The translations under genes and the position numbers were made by a program. 50,437 nucleotides of DNA, from assembly GCA_964431735.1 (NCBI GenBank), contig CAYSLJ010000030.1, positions 1 through 50,437 on the forward strand, in the 5' to 3' direction. Under the pieces are notes generated by a model that was given only the letters and a program-made list of their open reading frames with translations, searched no databases and was not told the DNA's origin. Below are positions 16,195 to 25,244 of this stretch, piece after piece. How positions within the stretch are numbered: the first letter of the stretch is position 1; each line of letters begins with the position of its first letter. Source of the DNA: CALARM01 sp964431735. Lineage in GTDB: Bacteria; Vulcanimicrobiota; SpSt-956; JAKJGF01.

Positions 16195-16335
16195 ATGGGA
16201 CAGGAACAAAAAGAGGAGAAAGATAAAAAAATACAGGAAGAAAATAAAGAAAAAGATAAAACGGAGATTAAGCCAGATAAACCGCCTGTAAAACTGGATT
16301 TAATAGGTTTTGGCAGTTTTGATGTGCCATTATGA
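16195..16335 (+). CDS. Small Lys/Glu-rich protein ending at an in-frame TGA
   Basis: AAAGGAGG lies close before the ATG, a very strong ribosome binding site. The 46 codons give a highly charged start (GQEQKEEKDKKIQEENKEK), a Pro/Lys hinge and then VKLDLIGFGSFDVPL before TGA. I do not recognise it. The same frame stays open for another 47 codons to a TAA at 16477-16479. The product may therefore be a short peptide, the first half of a 95-codon gene with a nonsense mutation, or a recoded protein. It sits where acpP often sits before fabF, but it has no acyl-carrier-protein motif. Confidence 0.55.
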   Translation: MGQEQKEEKDKKIQEENKEKDKTEIKPDKPPVKLDLIGFGSFDVPL

Positions 16336-16479
16336 GATTTTAATAAATTACTTGCGCCGACAAGGAGGAAGTTGACTCTCGATAAAGAATTCTTACAGGC
16401 GGTTACAATTAATATGAATATTAATTGTCAGATAGATTTCTGCTTTCAGGTAGAGTATCATAAAGCGTTAAAAAAATAA
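16333..16479 (+). other. Open frame continuing after the TGA
   Basis: In the same frame as the preceding ORF, 47 sense codons run from 16336 to a TAA at 16477. They read DFNKLLAPTRRKLTLDKEF followed by a segment with two Cys residues (INCQIDFCFQVEYHK). No good start codon with a correctly spaced ribosome binding site lies inside it. CTTG...CAAG can make only a weak 4-bp hairpin about 17 bases after the TGA, so a bacterial SECIS is not convincing. Confidence 0.4.
16405..16428. promoter_or_regulatory. Perfect 11-bp inverted repeat upstream of fabF
   Basis: ACAATTAATAT and ATATTAATTGT flank a GA centre, about 65 bases before the fabF start. It could be an operator or a hairpin. It matches neither the FapR nor the FabT operator as I know them. 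Confidence 0.4.
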
Positions 16480-16492
16480 AGAGGTGAATGTT

Positions 16493-17743
16493 TTGAATAG
16501 TAAGAGGGTTGTTGTAACCGGTATTGGCCCAATATGTTGTAATGGTATAGGTAAGGATATATACTGGAATAGTTTAATCGAAGGAAAGACAGGTATTGAT
16601 CGTATTTCTTCATTTGATCCCGCACCTTTTGTCAGCCAGGTTGCAGGAGAAGTTAAAAATTTTGTTGTCAGTGATTTTATAGATAAAAAAGAAGCAAAGA
16701 GGATGGATAGATTTACCCAGTTTGCCGTATCTGCTACAAAACTGGCCATGGATGATTCAAACCTTACCATAACAGATGAAATGAGTGAAAGAGTTGGTGT
16801 TCTTGTTGGAAGTGGTATTGGAGGATTGAGCACGCTGGAACAGCAATGTGATGTTTTGAGTAAAAAAGGACCTGCTAAAGTAAGTCCATTTTTTATTCCC
16901 ATGCTTATAGCCAATATGGCATCAGGACAGATTTCCATTCATTATAAGGCCAGAGGACCAAATTTTTGTATAGTTACAGCATGTGCTACAGGAGCCCACT
17001 GTATTGGAGAGAGTTATAATATTATCAAGAGAGGCCTCGCTGATGTAATGATTGCCGGCGGCTCTGATGCAGCTATAACACCTATGAGTGTAGCAGGTTT
17101 TGGGAATATGAAGGCTCTTACCAGAAGAAATGATGAACCTGCAAAAGCCTGCAGACCTTTTGATAAGGATAGAGACGGTTTTATTATTGCAGAAGGTGCA
17201 TGTATATTGATACTTGAGGCTCTTGACTTTGCCAGAGCAAGAGGAGCAAAGATATACGGTGAGATTATAGGTTTTGGTATGTCTGCCGATGCATATCATA
17301 TTACTGCTCCTGACCCTGAAGGTGACGGCGCCCAGAGGACTATGATATGTGCTCTCAAAGATGCAGGTCTTTCTCCGGAAAAGATTGATTATATAAACGC
17401 TCATGGAACTTCTACTCCTTTTAATGATCGTATTGAAACTTATGCCATAAAGAAAGTCTTTGGAGACTATGCCGGTAAAGTTCCTATAAGTTCGAATAAA
17501 TCAATGATAGGCCATACACTTGGAGCGGCAGGTGCACTGGAATTTGCCTCTACGTTACTTACTGTTCAAAATGATATAATACCTCCTACTATAAATTATG
17601 AAACCCCTGATCCTGAATGTGAACTGGATTATGTACCGAATAAAGCAAGAAAGACAACAGTGAATATTGCACTGTCCAATTCTTTCGGTTTTGGAGGAAC
17701 TAATGCTGTACTTGTAGCCAGTAAGTATAATGAAAAAGCCTGA
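16493..17743 (+). CDS. fabF: 3-oxoacyl-ACP synthase II (FabF)
   Basis: This is a condensing enzyme of usual length that extends acyl-ACP with malonyl-ACP in fatty acid synthesis. The active-site Cys is in VTACATGAHC (about residue 164), with catalytic His residues in INAHGTSTPFND and SMIGHTLGAAG, and a C-terminal NSFGFGGTNA loop. The frame opens with GTG at 16484, but GAGGTG there is better read as the ribosome binding site of a TTG start at 16493, giving MNSKRVVVTG, the normal family N-terminus. It overlaps rnc by 14 bases, the common fabF-rnc order. The acpP gene usually found just upstream is absent. Confidence 0.95.
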   Translation: MNSKRVVVTGIGPICCNGIGKDIYWNSLIEGKTGIDRISSFDPAPFVSQVAGEVKNFVVSDFIDKKEAKRMDRFTQFAVSATKLAMDDSNLTITDEMSERVGVLVGSGIGGLSTLEQQCDVLSKKGPAKVSPFFIPMLIANMASGQISIHYKARGPNFCIVTACATGAHCIGESYNIIKRGLADVMIAGGSDAAITPMSVAGFGNMKALTRRNDEPAKACRPFDKDRDGFIIAEGACILILEALDFARARGAKIYGEIIGFGMSADAYHITAPDPEGDGAQRTMICALKDAGLSPEKIDYINAHGTSTPFNDRIETYAIKKVFGDYAGKVPISSNKSMIGHTLGAAGALEFASTLLTVQNDIIPPTINYETPDPECELDYVPNKARKTTVNIALSNSFGFGGTNAVLVASKYNEKA

Positions 17744-18461
17744 CAGGAAAATTGAGAAACTTGAGAATAAAATCTGCTATAAGTTTAAAGACAGAGCTAT
17801 ACTGGAAAGAGCTTTAACCCATGAATCTTTTGTTCATGAAATGCGAGGAAAAGACGAGAATAGAAATAAACCGGGTCATTATGAGCAGCTTGAATTTTTA
17901 GGAGATTCAGTCCTTGGTCTTGCTATATGTCATATTCTCTTAAAAAAATTTCCTGACAAAAGGGAAGGATGGCTTGCAAAAACAAAAGCTCTTGTAGTAA
18001 GCAAAGATGTGCTGGAGAAAAAAGCTATAGAAATAAAACTCGGTTCTTTTCTTAATCTCGGCAGAGGTGAATTAAAGAGTGGAGGTAAAAAGAGACCATC
18101 CATTCTCGTTGATTCTTTTGAAGCATTGATAGGTGCTCTGTTTTTAGACGGAGGTTACGAAGTCTGCAGAGATTTTGTAGAAAAACAATTCTCCGAAGAA
18201 GTTGACCTGGTTATGAAAGAAGAACTGGTAGACTATAAAACCCTTCTTCAGGAAATAAGCCAGAGCCGTTATCACTGTCTCCCTTTTTATAAAGTAACAG
18301 AGGAACTGGGACCTGAACATGAGAAAACCTTTCATATAACTGTTTATGTGAATAATAATCTTATGGGTAATGGCTTCGGAAAAACTAAAAAAGAGGCGGG
18401 ACAACTGGCGGCTCAGGAAGCAATTAAAAAACTTAAGGCTATATGCGAAGGAAATGATTAA
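17730..18461 (+). CDS. rnc: Ribonuclease III
   Basis: The protein is 243 aa. The RNase III domain (about 8-150) has the signature LEFLGDSVLGLAI and the second acidic cluster DSFEALIGALFLDGG, providing the metal-binding Asp and Glu residues. A double-stranded RNA-binding domain ends the protein (DYKTLLQEISQSRY ... GFGKTKKEAGQLAAQEAI). It cleaves structured RNA, including rRNA precursors. It could also act on hairpins formed by the heptad arrays in this genome, which is my inference. The ATG at 17730 lies inside the end of fabF, so translation is coupled; it overlaps the next gene by eight bases. Confidence 0.96.
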   Translation: MKKPDRKIEKLENKICYKFKDRAILERALTHESFVHEMRGKDENRNKPGHYEQLEFLGDSVLGLAICHILLKKFPDKREGWLAKTKALVVSKDVLEKKAIEIKLGSFLNLGRGELKSGGKKRPSILVDSFEALIGALFLDGGYEVCRDFVEKQFSEEVDLVMKEELVDYKTLLQEISQSRYHCLPFYKVTEELGPEHEKTFHITVYVNNNLMGNGFGKTKKEAGQLAAQEAIKKLKAICEGND

Positions 18462-20973
18462 GAGGATATTTTTTCTGGTATGTTGCTTTTTATTTATAAA
18501 TTCTATTTTGCCATGCTCCGGTCAGACTAAAAAGTTTTTCCCCGTTAAAGGCAGGCGAATTGTCTGCAGGGACCATAATCTGAAGAATACAAAGAAGGCT
18601 CATAAAAATAACTCTGAAGAAGAAAAAGATACCGGTGTATTTATTCCTTCCAAGCCTTTTTTTGATCTCATAATTGTTGGCCTTGCAGAGGGAAGTGTCA
18701 CAGGTTTTTCAAAAACAGGAACTATGGCGGAAGAACCTGGATTTAAGGACGGACTTGATAGCAGGGGAAGAGTATCAATTTATGTAAGAGGAAAAGTAGC
18801 GGAAAAATATGGAATAACAGTAAACTATGATTCTGAAGATGATGGTGACAGACTATTTGATAATCTTGATCCTGATAAGCTGTATCCCATGTACGGAGAC
18901 GGAAGTAATTACTATAGAGACGGTCAATCGAAAAATAAAGTTTATGTCAGATTAGATATAGATAAGTCGTACCTTATGTACGGAAATTTTTCCGCAGGTT
19001 TTACAGGCACAGAATTTTCTTCCTACAACAGGACTGTTCCCGGCGTAAAAGGTCATTACGAAAATTCCTCTATGAAACTTACACTTCTTGGTTCTACTGC
19101 CAATCAGACTGCCAGAGAAGATGAAATAAAAGGTAATGGCCTTTCAGGCGTTTTTTCCCTCTCAGGCAAAGATATTCTTGAGGGAAGCGAACGTATAAGG
19201 ATAGAAACCAGAGATAGAGATATTCCCGATTTAATAATAAATTCTCAGGTGAAAATGAGAAACAGAGATTATACGATAGATTATGACAGGAGGACAATCA
19301 TATTTAAAGAACCTGTTCCTTCTGTAGATGAAGCAGGTAATCCTGTTTATGTCATAGCCGGTTATGAATGTAATGACAGGGAAGATGTTACAAAACTCGG
19401 ACTCAGAGGTGATATAAATTTTACGCCTTCTTTATCGGGAGGTTTTACTTATGTAAATGAAAATTCCAGAGAAAATTTCGAGGTTATGGGATTTCACAGT
19501 AATTTTAAAGTAAAAGACAGACTTAATGTTTACGGAGAATATGCAAGAAGTCGCTCCAGGTCAGTTTATGGCGCGGCAGGAAAGCTTGAATTGAGTGCAA
19601 ATATATCGCCTGATGTCGGGGTAAACTGTTTTTACAGAAAGGTAGAAAAGAATTTTCTTAATCCTTACTCCAGAACCATACCGGGCAGTACCCAGTATGG
19701 AGTGGAAAGTTCTATTAATTTTGCAGATGATAATTTGATAAAATTAAGTTATATTAAAGGAAAAAATGATATAAAATCTACAGACACCCACAGGGCTCAG
19801 ATAGATTATAAGAAGAACATAGGAACAGTTCAGATAAATTCAGGATATGTCTATAAAGATTTTACCTCTTCTGTGAAAAAAAAAACATCCCATATATTAA
19901 ACTTCGGAATAAAGAAAACATTGACATCCAATCTGTCACTTTTTGCTCTGGAAGAAGTGAACTGGAATAAGGAAAATTCGGAAACTCATTTTCTTGCCGA
20001 TTCTACTACGAGTCTCGGTGTAGAATATCTTTTCGAAAACGGGATGACAGGATATTTGAGACAGGATTTTGTAAGAGGTGGTAGATTCGACGGTAACAAT
20101 ACTGTTCTCGGATTTCGATCTCCCATAGGACTCGGAGAAAATACAGAGTTCTACGCTCAATATGGCCTTAATGGTGCAGTAAGCGGTAGAAATAATCAGG
20201 CATCTGTGGGCCTTAACAGCAGAATAAACCTTACAGAAGGACTGCTTATGAGATTGAATTATGAGAGACTCTTCGGAAATCAGGATTTAGAACCATCTGA
20301 AGCCATATCTGTATCCACCGAATTTCTCTCATCAGATAGAATAAAAGCAAGTGCCAGATATGAAATAAGAAACGGTGAAACAGACAGGGAAAAATTAATA
20401 AGTGTTTACGGAGATGGTAAAATTACCGATGATTTAAGCATAATAGGCCGTTTTACCTTCAGTGACCTGGAAGAGGCAGGAGATTACAGCAGAATAGATT
20501 CTACCTTGACAGCCGGACTTGCCTACAGGCCTGTATGGAATAATAAATTAAACCTTCTCGCCAGGTATGATGTAAAACGGTACAGACTTATGTCAGATAA
20601 TATTGATACTCTGACATATATTGCTTCTGTAGAAGGTATTTATGATATTACAGATAACATGGAAATATATGGAAGATATGCATGGAAAAGGGAAGTAAAT
20701 AAATTAAATAACAGTGCAGATGAAATAGATTTATTTTCTGCAAGACTGACCTATAGTTTTAACGATAGATTATCAGTATTTGGTGAAGCAGGTCTTATTC
20801 GCTACATGGACAGAGATCAAAGACATCTGGCTTCAATGATGGCAGTAGATTATCTACTCTGGCAGAACTGGGTAGTAGAAAGCGGATATATTTTTAAACA
20901 ATTTGAAGATTTTGACGATAATAATAGTACAAGGTCACAGGGGCCTTTTTTGAGACTCGTTCTCAGGTATTAG
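18454..20973 (+). CDS. Predicted outer-membrane beta-barrel protein (839 aa)
   Basis: A signal peptide (MIKRIFFLVCCFLFINSILP) is followed by a short charged region and then hundreds of residues of alternating amphipathic strands with aromatic girdles (LNVYGEYARSRSR, VGVNCFYRKVEK, GTVQINSGYVYKDF). It ends in GPFLRLVLRY, a terminal aromatic as in BAM substrates. An N-terminal part with DRDIPDLIINSQVKMRNRDYTIDYDRRTIIF resembles a small beta domain preceding barrels. The frame opens at 18370, but the ATG at 18454 gives the signal peptide and an eight-base overlap with rnc. The ligand is unknown. This is the best evidence for an outer membrane here. Confidence 0.78.
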   Translation: MIKRIFFLVCCFLFINSILPCSGQTKKFFPVKGRRIVCRDHNLKNTKKAHKNNSEEEKDTGVFIPSKPFFDLIIVGLAEGSVTGFSKTGTMAEEPGFKDGLDSRGRVSIYVRGKVAEKYGITVNYDSEDDGDRLFDNLDPDKLYPMYGDGSNYYRDGQSKNKVYVRLDIDKSYLMYGNFSAGFTGTEFSSYNRTVPGVKGHYENSSMKLTLLGSTANQTAREDEIKGNGLSGVFSLSGKDILEGSERIRIETRDRDIPDLIINSQVKMRNRDYTIDYDRRTIIFKEPVPSVDEAGNPVYVIAGYECNDREDVTKLGLRGDINFTPSLSGGFTYVNENSRENFEVMGFHSNFKVKDRLNVYGEYARSRSRSVYGAAGKLELSANISPDVGVNCFYRKVEKNFLNPYSRTIPGSTQYGVESSINFADDNLIKLSYIKGKNDIKSTDTHRAQIDYKKNIGTVQINSGYVYKDFTSSVKKKTSHILNFGIKKTLTSNLSLFALEEVNWNKENSETHFLADSTTSLGVEYLFENGMTGYLRQDFVRGGRFDGNNTVLGFRSPIGLGENTEFYAQYGLNGAVSGRNNQASVGLNSRINLTEGLLMRLNYERLFGNQDLEPSEAISVSTEFLSSDRIKASARYEIRNGETDREKLISVYGDGKITDDLSIIGRFTFSDLEEAGDYSRIDSTLTAGLAYRPVWNNKLNLLARYDVKRYRLMSDNIDTLTYIASVEGIYDITDNMEIYGRYAWKREVNKLNNSADEIDLFSARLTYSFNDRLSVFGEAGLIRYMDRDQRHLASMMAVDYLLWQNWVVESGYIFKQFEDFDDNNSTRSQGPFLRLVLRY

Positions 20974-21042
20974 GTCGGTGGCACGTAATGAAATTCAGCT
21001 GTTATTATAGTGTATTTCATAACTCACCGGAATTTAATTAGA

Positions 21043-21090
21043 GTGAAAAGTGAAAAGTGAAAATAACAGAATATTACTCACTTTTCACTT
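21043..21090. repeat. Heptad hairpin (GTGAAAA x3 ... CTCACTTTTCACTT)
   Basis: Three GTGAAAA units (21043-21063) face CTCACTT TTCACTT (21077-21090) across about 13 bases, a hairpin just before the ribosome binding site of the NtrC-type gene. Confidence 0.8.
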
Positions 21091-21109
21091 CATAAGGAGT
21101 ACCTTATTT

Positions 21110-22339
21110 ATGGATGAAGACAAGAAAATGATTTTAGTTGTAGAAGATGAAAAACCTTTAAGAATAGCTCTCTGTAACCTGCTTCAGGATGAAGGTTTCT
21201 GTATCCTGGAAGCAGAAGACGGAAAAATTGCTCTTGAATTGATGAGAGATAATCGTCCCAATCTGATTATAACAGATCTTAAAATGCCAAAGGTAGACGG
21301 CATGAAATTATTGAAACGCATCAAGGAAATGGATCAGAACCTTCCTGTAATAGTTATCACCGCCTATGGTACAAGTTCTACTGCTATAGATGCAATGAAA
21401 CATGGTGCCTATGATTATATAACAAAACCTTTTGATCTGGACGAAGTACTGCTTACAGTAAAAAGGGCTCTCTCTCACGAAGCTCTTGCTATGGAAGTAA
21501 AAGCTTTGAAAGATGAACTTTCGGAAAAATACAGAATAGATAATATAATAGGAAACAGCAGCCAGATGCAGGATATATACAAAACTATAGGCCGTATAGC
21601 AGAAAGCAAAGCAACAGTACTTATTCAGGGAGAAAGCGGTACAGGTAAAGAACTTGTAGCAAATGCCGTACATTATAACAGTTTACGGAAAAACGGACCT
21701 TTCATAAAAATGAACTGTGCCGCTTTACCTGAAACTCTTCTTGAAAGCGAATTGTTCGGGCATGAGAAAGGTTCTTTTACAGGTGCCGTTACGGCAAGAA
21801 GAGGTAAATTCGAAGCAGCCCACGGCGGGACTATTTTCCTTGATGAAATAGGGGAGATGAGCCCTATGCTCCAGAGCAAGCTTCTACGTATTCTTCAGGA
21901 TCAGACATTTGATAGAATCGGAGGTAATCAGAGTATAACAGTTGACGTAAGAGTGATTGCGGCAACAAATAAAAATCTTGAAGAAGAGGTAAAAAAAGGA
22001 AGGTTTCGAGAAGATCTCTATTATCGTTTAAATGTAGTTTTTATTCACATACCTCCTCTCAGAAGCAGGAAAGAAGATATAATACCGTTAATAGAATATT
22101 TTCTCACGAAATACAGCTCTGAAGTAAAATCAGAGACTATAGGTATTTCAAAGGCAGTTGTAGATATTCTTTTGAATTATGACTGGCCCGGTAATGTAAG
22201 AGAACTTGAAAATGTAATAGAAAGATCGATAGTTTTCTCAGGAGGTAAGACTATAGTGCCGGAACATTTACCTGTTACACTCAGAGCTACAGGTCAGCCG
22301 GTCAGCATTTCAGGCAGTCAGCCGGTCAGTGGCCAGTAG
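21110..22339 (+). CDS. NtrC-family response regulator lacking the DNA-binding domain
   Basis: Receiver domain (1-120): VVEDEK, phospho-Asp in LIITDLKMPKVDG, Thr in VITAYG, Lys in TKPFD. Sigma-54-interacting AAA+ domain (about 143-375): Walker A GESGTGKE, GSFTGA loop in place of GAFTGA, Walker B GGTIFLDEIGEM, and arginine-finger region WPGNVRELENVIERS. The family normally ends with a Fis-type helix-turn-helix; here the protein stops about 25 residues after VPEHLP with a tail of GSQPVSGQ encoded by GTCAG repeats. The GSFTGA variant occurs in functional activators, so it could still activate sigma-54 polymerase from solution, as FlgR does. The ATG at 21110 follows AAGGAG. Confidence 0.9.
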   Translation: MDEDKKMILVVEDEKPLRIALCNLLQDEGFCILEAEDGKIALELMRDNRPNLIITDLKMPKVDGMKLLKRIKEMDQNLPVIVITAYGTSSTAIDAMKHGAYDYITKPFDLDEVLLTVKRALSHEALAMEVKALKDELSEKYRIDNIIGNSSQMQDIYKTIGRIAESKATVLIQGESGTGKELVANAVHYNSLRKNGPFIKMNCAALPETLLESELFGHEKGSFTGAVTARRGKFEAAHGGTIFLDEIGEMSPMLQSKLLRILQDQTFDRIGGNQSITVDVRVIAATNKNLEEEVKKGRFREDLYYRLNVVFIHIPPLRSRKEDIIPLIEYFLTKYSSEVKSETIGISKAVVDILLNYDWPGNVRELENVIERSIVFSGGKTIVPEHLPVTLRATGQPVSISGSQPVSGQ

Positions 22340-22358
22340 GCAGTCACAATGATTAAGT

Positions 22359-22432
22359 GGAGCGATAGCGACGAAGCAATCCCGTCTGATTAACTTCTAC
22401 CGGTGTAATTGCTTTGCTTCGTTCGTAATGAC
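22359..22432. repeat. REP-like imperfect palindrome
   Basis: GAGCGATAGCGACGAAGCAAT is mirrored by ATTGCTTTGCTTCGTTCG about 30 bases later, giving a stem-loop. The 'gcgacgaagcaat' core resembles repeats scattered in many bacterial genomes. It fills the gap between the NtrC-type and rhomboid genes. Confidence 0.6.
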
Positions 22433-22525
22433 CAGGTTTACCCATTAAAATTATCATGATAATGGCAGACACCGGTCAGTTAAAAGCTAACATGCTGAAA
22501 TACTGACAGAAGAAAGTAATGAATT

Positions 22526-25243
22526 ATGCAGGACAATGATAAAGCATATGACGTGAAAAATTATATAGAAAAAGTAAAAATAGATCTTCTTGATAAGGAA
22601 CATTTTGTTGAGCTTTATAATATAGACAGCAATGTTATTACCCTTATGAGAAAAGAAGGTCATATAATATATTTATGCTCAATTTTTAACGGCCATGACC
22701 ATGGAATTACAGATACAGGAATTATTCTTGCCGGTTATGAAAAATCTCTCATAGAATTTATTCGGGACGTAGAATTTTCTTCGAAAAAAGAGGTTATAAG
22801 AGGAAATCTTCTCCTTGTATTTTCAGGTTATGAACCATCCCCGGTAAGAACAGATTTTGCCATAAAAAATATAAAAAACAGAATCCATCTTTTACCTCTT
22901 ATAGCAGTTCTGGAAAGCAGTAAAATTTTTTCTCCTGATGATCAATTAACATATATTCCTGAATATCCTCCCGGAAGAAATTTCTTTAAAGAGAGACTTC
23001 CAGAAGTAGAGATTAATGAAGAAAGAAAAGAACAGATCACCTTTCTTATTAATAAAGAATTTAAAGAAATAGAGAAAATGGAGCGATTCAGGGAAGCAAT
23101 GAATAAAACCAGACCTTATGTGACATGGATTTTACTGGCTTTAAATATATTTATATGGTTTGTCATGGAAGGAGCGGGAGGAACGGAAAATGTCAATGTC
23201 CTCACTGTATTTGGCGTTAATGAAAGGATTGCCATATGGAATGGAGAATACTGGCGACTTTTTTCTTCCATGTTTATTCATATAGGACTGCTTCATCTTT
23301 CAGGCAACTGTCTTTTCCTTTATTTATGCGGTCCTCTGCTGGAATTGAGCTATGGTCATGAAAAATTTCTGATTATCTATATTTTAAGCGGTTTCCTTGG
23401 AAACATATTGAGCCTTCTCGGTATGAAATATTCCGTAACAGGTATATCGGCAGGAGCATCAGGGGCATTATTCGGTATTCTCGGATCATTAATATCATTT
23501 ACAATAATCGAAAGAAAGGTTCTTCCTTATAAGCTTTACAGATCTCTTATTAAAAATTTAGTTCTTATTGTAGTTCTTAATTTACTGGTAGGACTGGTAA
23601 TTCCTAATATAGATATACTGGCTCATACAGGTGGTTTTTTATCTGGACTTATACTCGGATATATACTGGAAAATGAAATATATATTGATAAGAAGAAGAA
23701 ACATTTTAAAGTCATACCTGCTATAACCGGTATAATATTTGTAATTCTTTCTGTAATTGTTTCTTATATGGCCATTGTTCCGCCGGGGAATATGTCCTAC
23801 TATACAGGTAATAATTACCTGAGAGAGGAACAATATGAGGAAGCGGAAAAGGAATTTACGAAAGCTATTGCAGTTGACCCGAACAGTTCCGATATATATA
23901 TCAAACTTGCCATAGCATGTCTTGGACAGAATAAGATTGATATGGCTCTTGAGAAAGTGGAATATTCATTGAAACTTGACTCTGACGGAGTCCTTGCCAA
24001 TTATCTTGCTGGCACTATATATCAGCAAAAGGGAGAACTGGATAAAGCCTTGTTTTATTATAGTAAATCCATAGAGATAGATAAAAAATTTGCTCTCGGT
24101 TACCAGGGCTCAGGAGATATATACAGACTTCAGAAAAAATGGGATCTTGCTCTGGAAAATTCAAAAAAAGCCATAGAAATAAATTCCCTTCTCCCTTCAG
24201 CCTACAGTTCTCTGGGCTGGATTTATCTTTATCAGCAGAATATTGACGAAGCAAATAAGCAATTTGACAGATCTCTTAATATGTCGTCACAGACCGATAT
24301 AAAAGCTCTTATAGGTACTGCAGGCATCTATATGTACAGAGGAGATTTTCAGAAAGCCCTTGATGAAGCAGACAGAATAAAAAAACTTAAAAGACAGTCT
24401 TACCTTGGGGATATGATAGAAAGTGATATTTACAGAACAGAGGGAAAATATGATAAATCCATAGCTTCTGCCATGAGTGCAGTAGAAAAAGAACCGGCAG
24501 ATTATTATACACATTTTTATCTTGCCAGATCTTATCTGTCTTCAGGCAAACATAAAGAAGCTCTTACATCTATTCAGAAATCAATCGAACTGGATTGTAA
24601 TGAACCTTATGCCTGGGAATTAATGGCTTTTCTCTATTACAGGCTTGATCTTATCAAAGAATTAACCTTTAAAGAACCGGTAATAGATAATAAGATGTAT
24701 CACCTGTTTCTGGCAAATTGTTATTATTACAGTAAAGATTTTTCCAGGGCAGAAGCAGAGGTTGATAAACTTCTTGAACTGGATTCTGTTATAATAGAGG
24801 CCTATCTGTTAAAAACCGTTATATTTTATAACAGAGGCGATATAAATAAAGCAGAGGAAACTATTTATAAAGCAAAATCTATAGATCCCTATGAGGACAG
24901 AATAACCTATAGAAATGCCTTTGTTTTATTGCAGAGCGGGAAAAAAGAAGAGGCTATTAAAGAGTTTGCACGATTAAAAGATATGTCGAATTCTCTAACC
25001 TATTACGGTAAAGCCTTTATTCTCTATTTAAATAAAGATTTTGACGGAGCCAGAAAAGAGGTGGTTACCGGTCTTAAAATTTATAACGAAGATCCTGAAG
25101 GACATTTGCTTCTTGCCATGATTGCAGAAGGTAAAGGCGAAATAGTGAAAGCCTGTGACGAATATAAAACTGTTCTTTTATATGATCCTAACAGAATAGA
25201 TGCAAAGAAAAAACTTCACGAACTTGCTTCAGGGGAGAATTGA
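22526..25243 (+). CDS. Rhomboid protease with N-terminal domain and long TPR tail
   Basis: The protein is 905 aa. Residues 1-190 are a soluble domain of unknown type. Residues 195-420 form a rhomboid intramembrane serine protease: WRLFSSMFIHIGLLHLSGN with Asn261, catalytic Ser312 in GASGALFG and His367 in AHTGGFLSG. From about 430 to the end are a dozen or more TPR repeats (GNNYLREEQYEEAEKEFTKAI and so on). It should cleave membrane helices, with the TPR part selecting partners. The active site looks complete. It is followed, one base after its stop codon, by the histidine kinase gene, suggesting a shared transcript and perhaps a role in envelope sensing. Confidence 0.88.
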   Translation: MQDNDKAYDVKNYIEKVKIDLLDKEHFVELYNIDSNVITLMRKEGHIIYLCSIFNGHDHGITDTGIILAGYEKSLIEFIRDVEFSSKKEVIRGNLLLVFSGYEPSPVRTDFAIKNIKNRIHLLPLIAVLESSKIFSPDDQLTYIPEYPPGRNFFKERLPEVEINEERKEQITFLINKEFKEIEKMERFREAMNKTRPYVTWILLALNIFIWFVMEGAGGTENVNVLTVFGVNERIAIWNGEYWRLFSSMFIHIGLLHLSGNCLFLYLCGPLLELSYGHEKFLIIYILSGFLGNILSLLGMKYSVTGISAGASGALFGILGSLISFTIIERKVLPYKLYRSLIKNLVLIVVLNLLVGLVIPNIDILAHTGGFLSGLILGYILENEIYIDKKKKHFKVIPAITGIIFVILSVIVSYMAIVPPGNMSYYTGNNYLREEQYEEAEKEFTKAIAVDPNSSDIYIKLAIACLGQNKIDMALEKVEYSLKLDSDGVLANYLAGTIYQQKGELDKALFYYSKSIEIDKKFALGYQGSGDIYRLQKKWDLALENSKKAIEINSLLPSAYSSLGWIYLYQQNIDEANKQFDRSLNMSSQTDIKALIGTAGIYMYRGDFQKALDEADRIKKLKRQSYLGDMIESDIYRTEGKYDKSIASAMSAVEKEPADYYTHFYLARSYLSSGKHKEALTSIQKSIELDCNEPYAWELMAFLYYRLDLIKELTFKEPVIDNKMYHLFLANCYYYSKDFSRAEAEVDKLLELDSVIIEAYLLKTVIFYNRGDINKAEETIYKAKSIDPYEDRITYRNAFVLLQSGKKEEAIKEFARLKDMSNSLTYYGKAFILYLNKDFDGARKEVVTGLKIYNEDPEGHLLLAMIAEGKGEIVKACDEYKTVLLYDPNRIDAKKKLHELASGEN

Positions 25244-25244
25244 T

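Noticed and set aside
16333..16375. SECIS element for selenocysteine insertion after the in-frame TGA
   Set aside because: Only a 4-bp stem can be drawn at the right distance, and no selenocysteine genes are in the window, so it is reported only as an open question.
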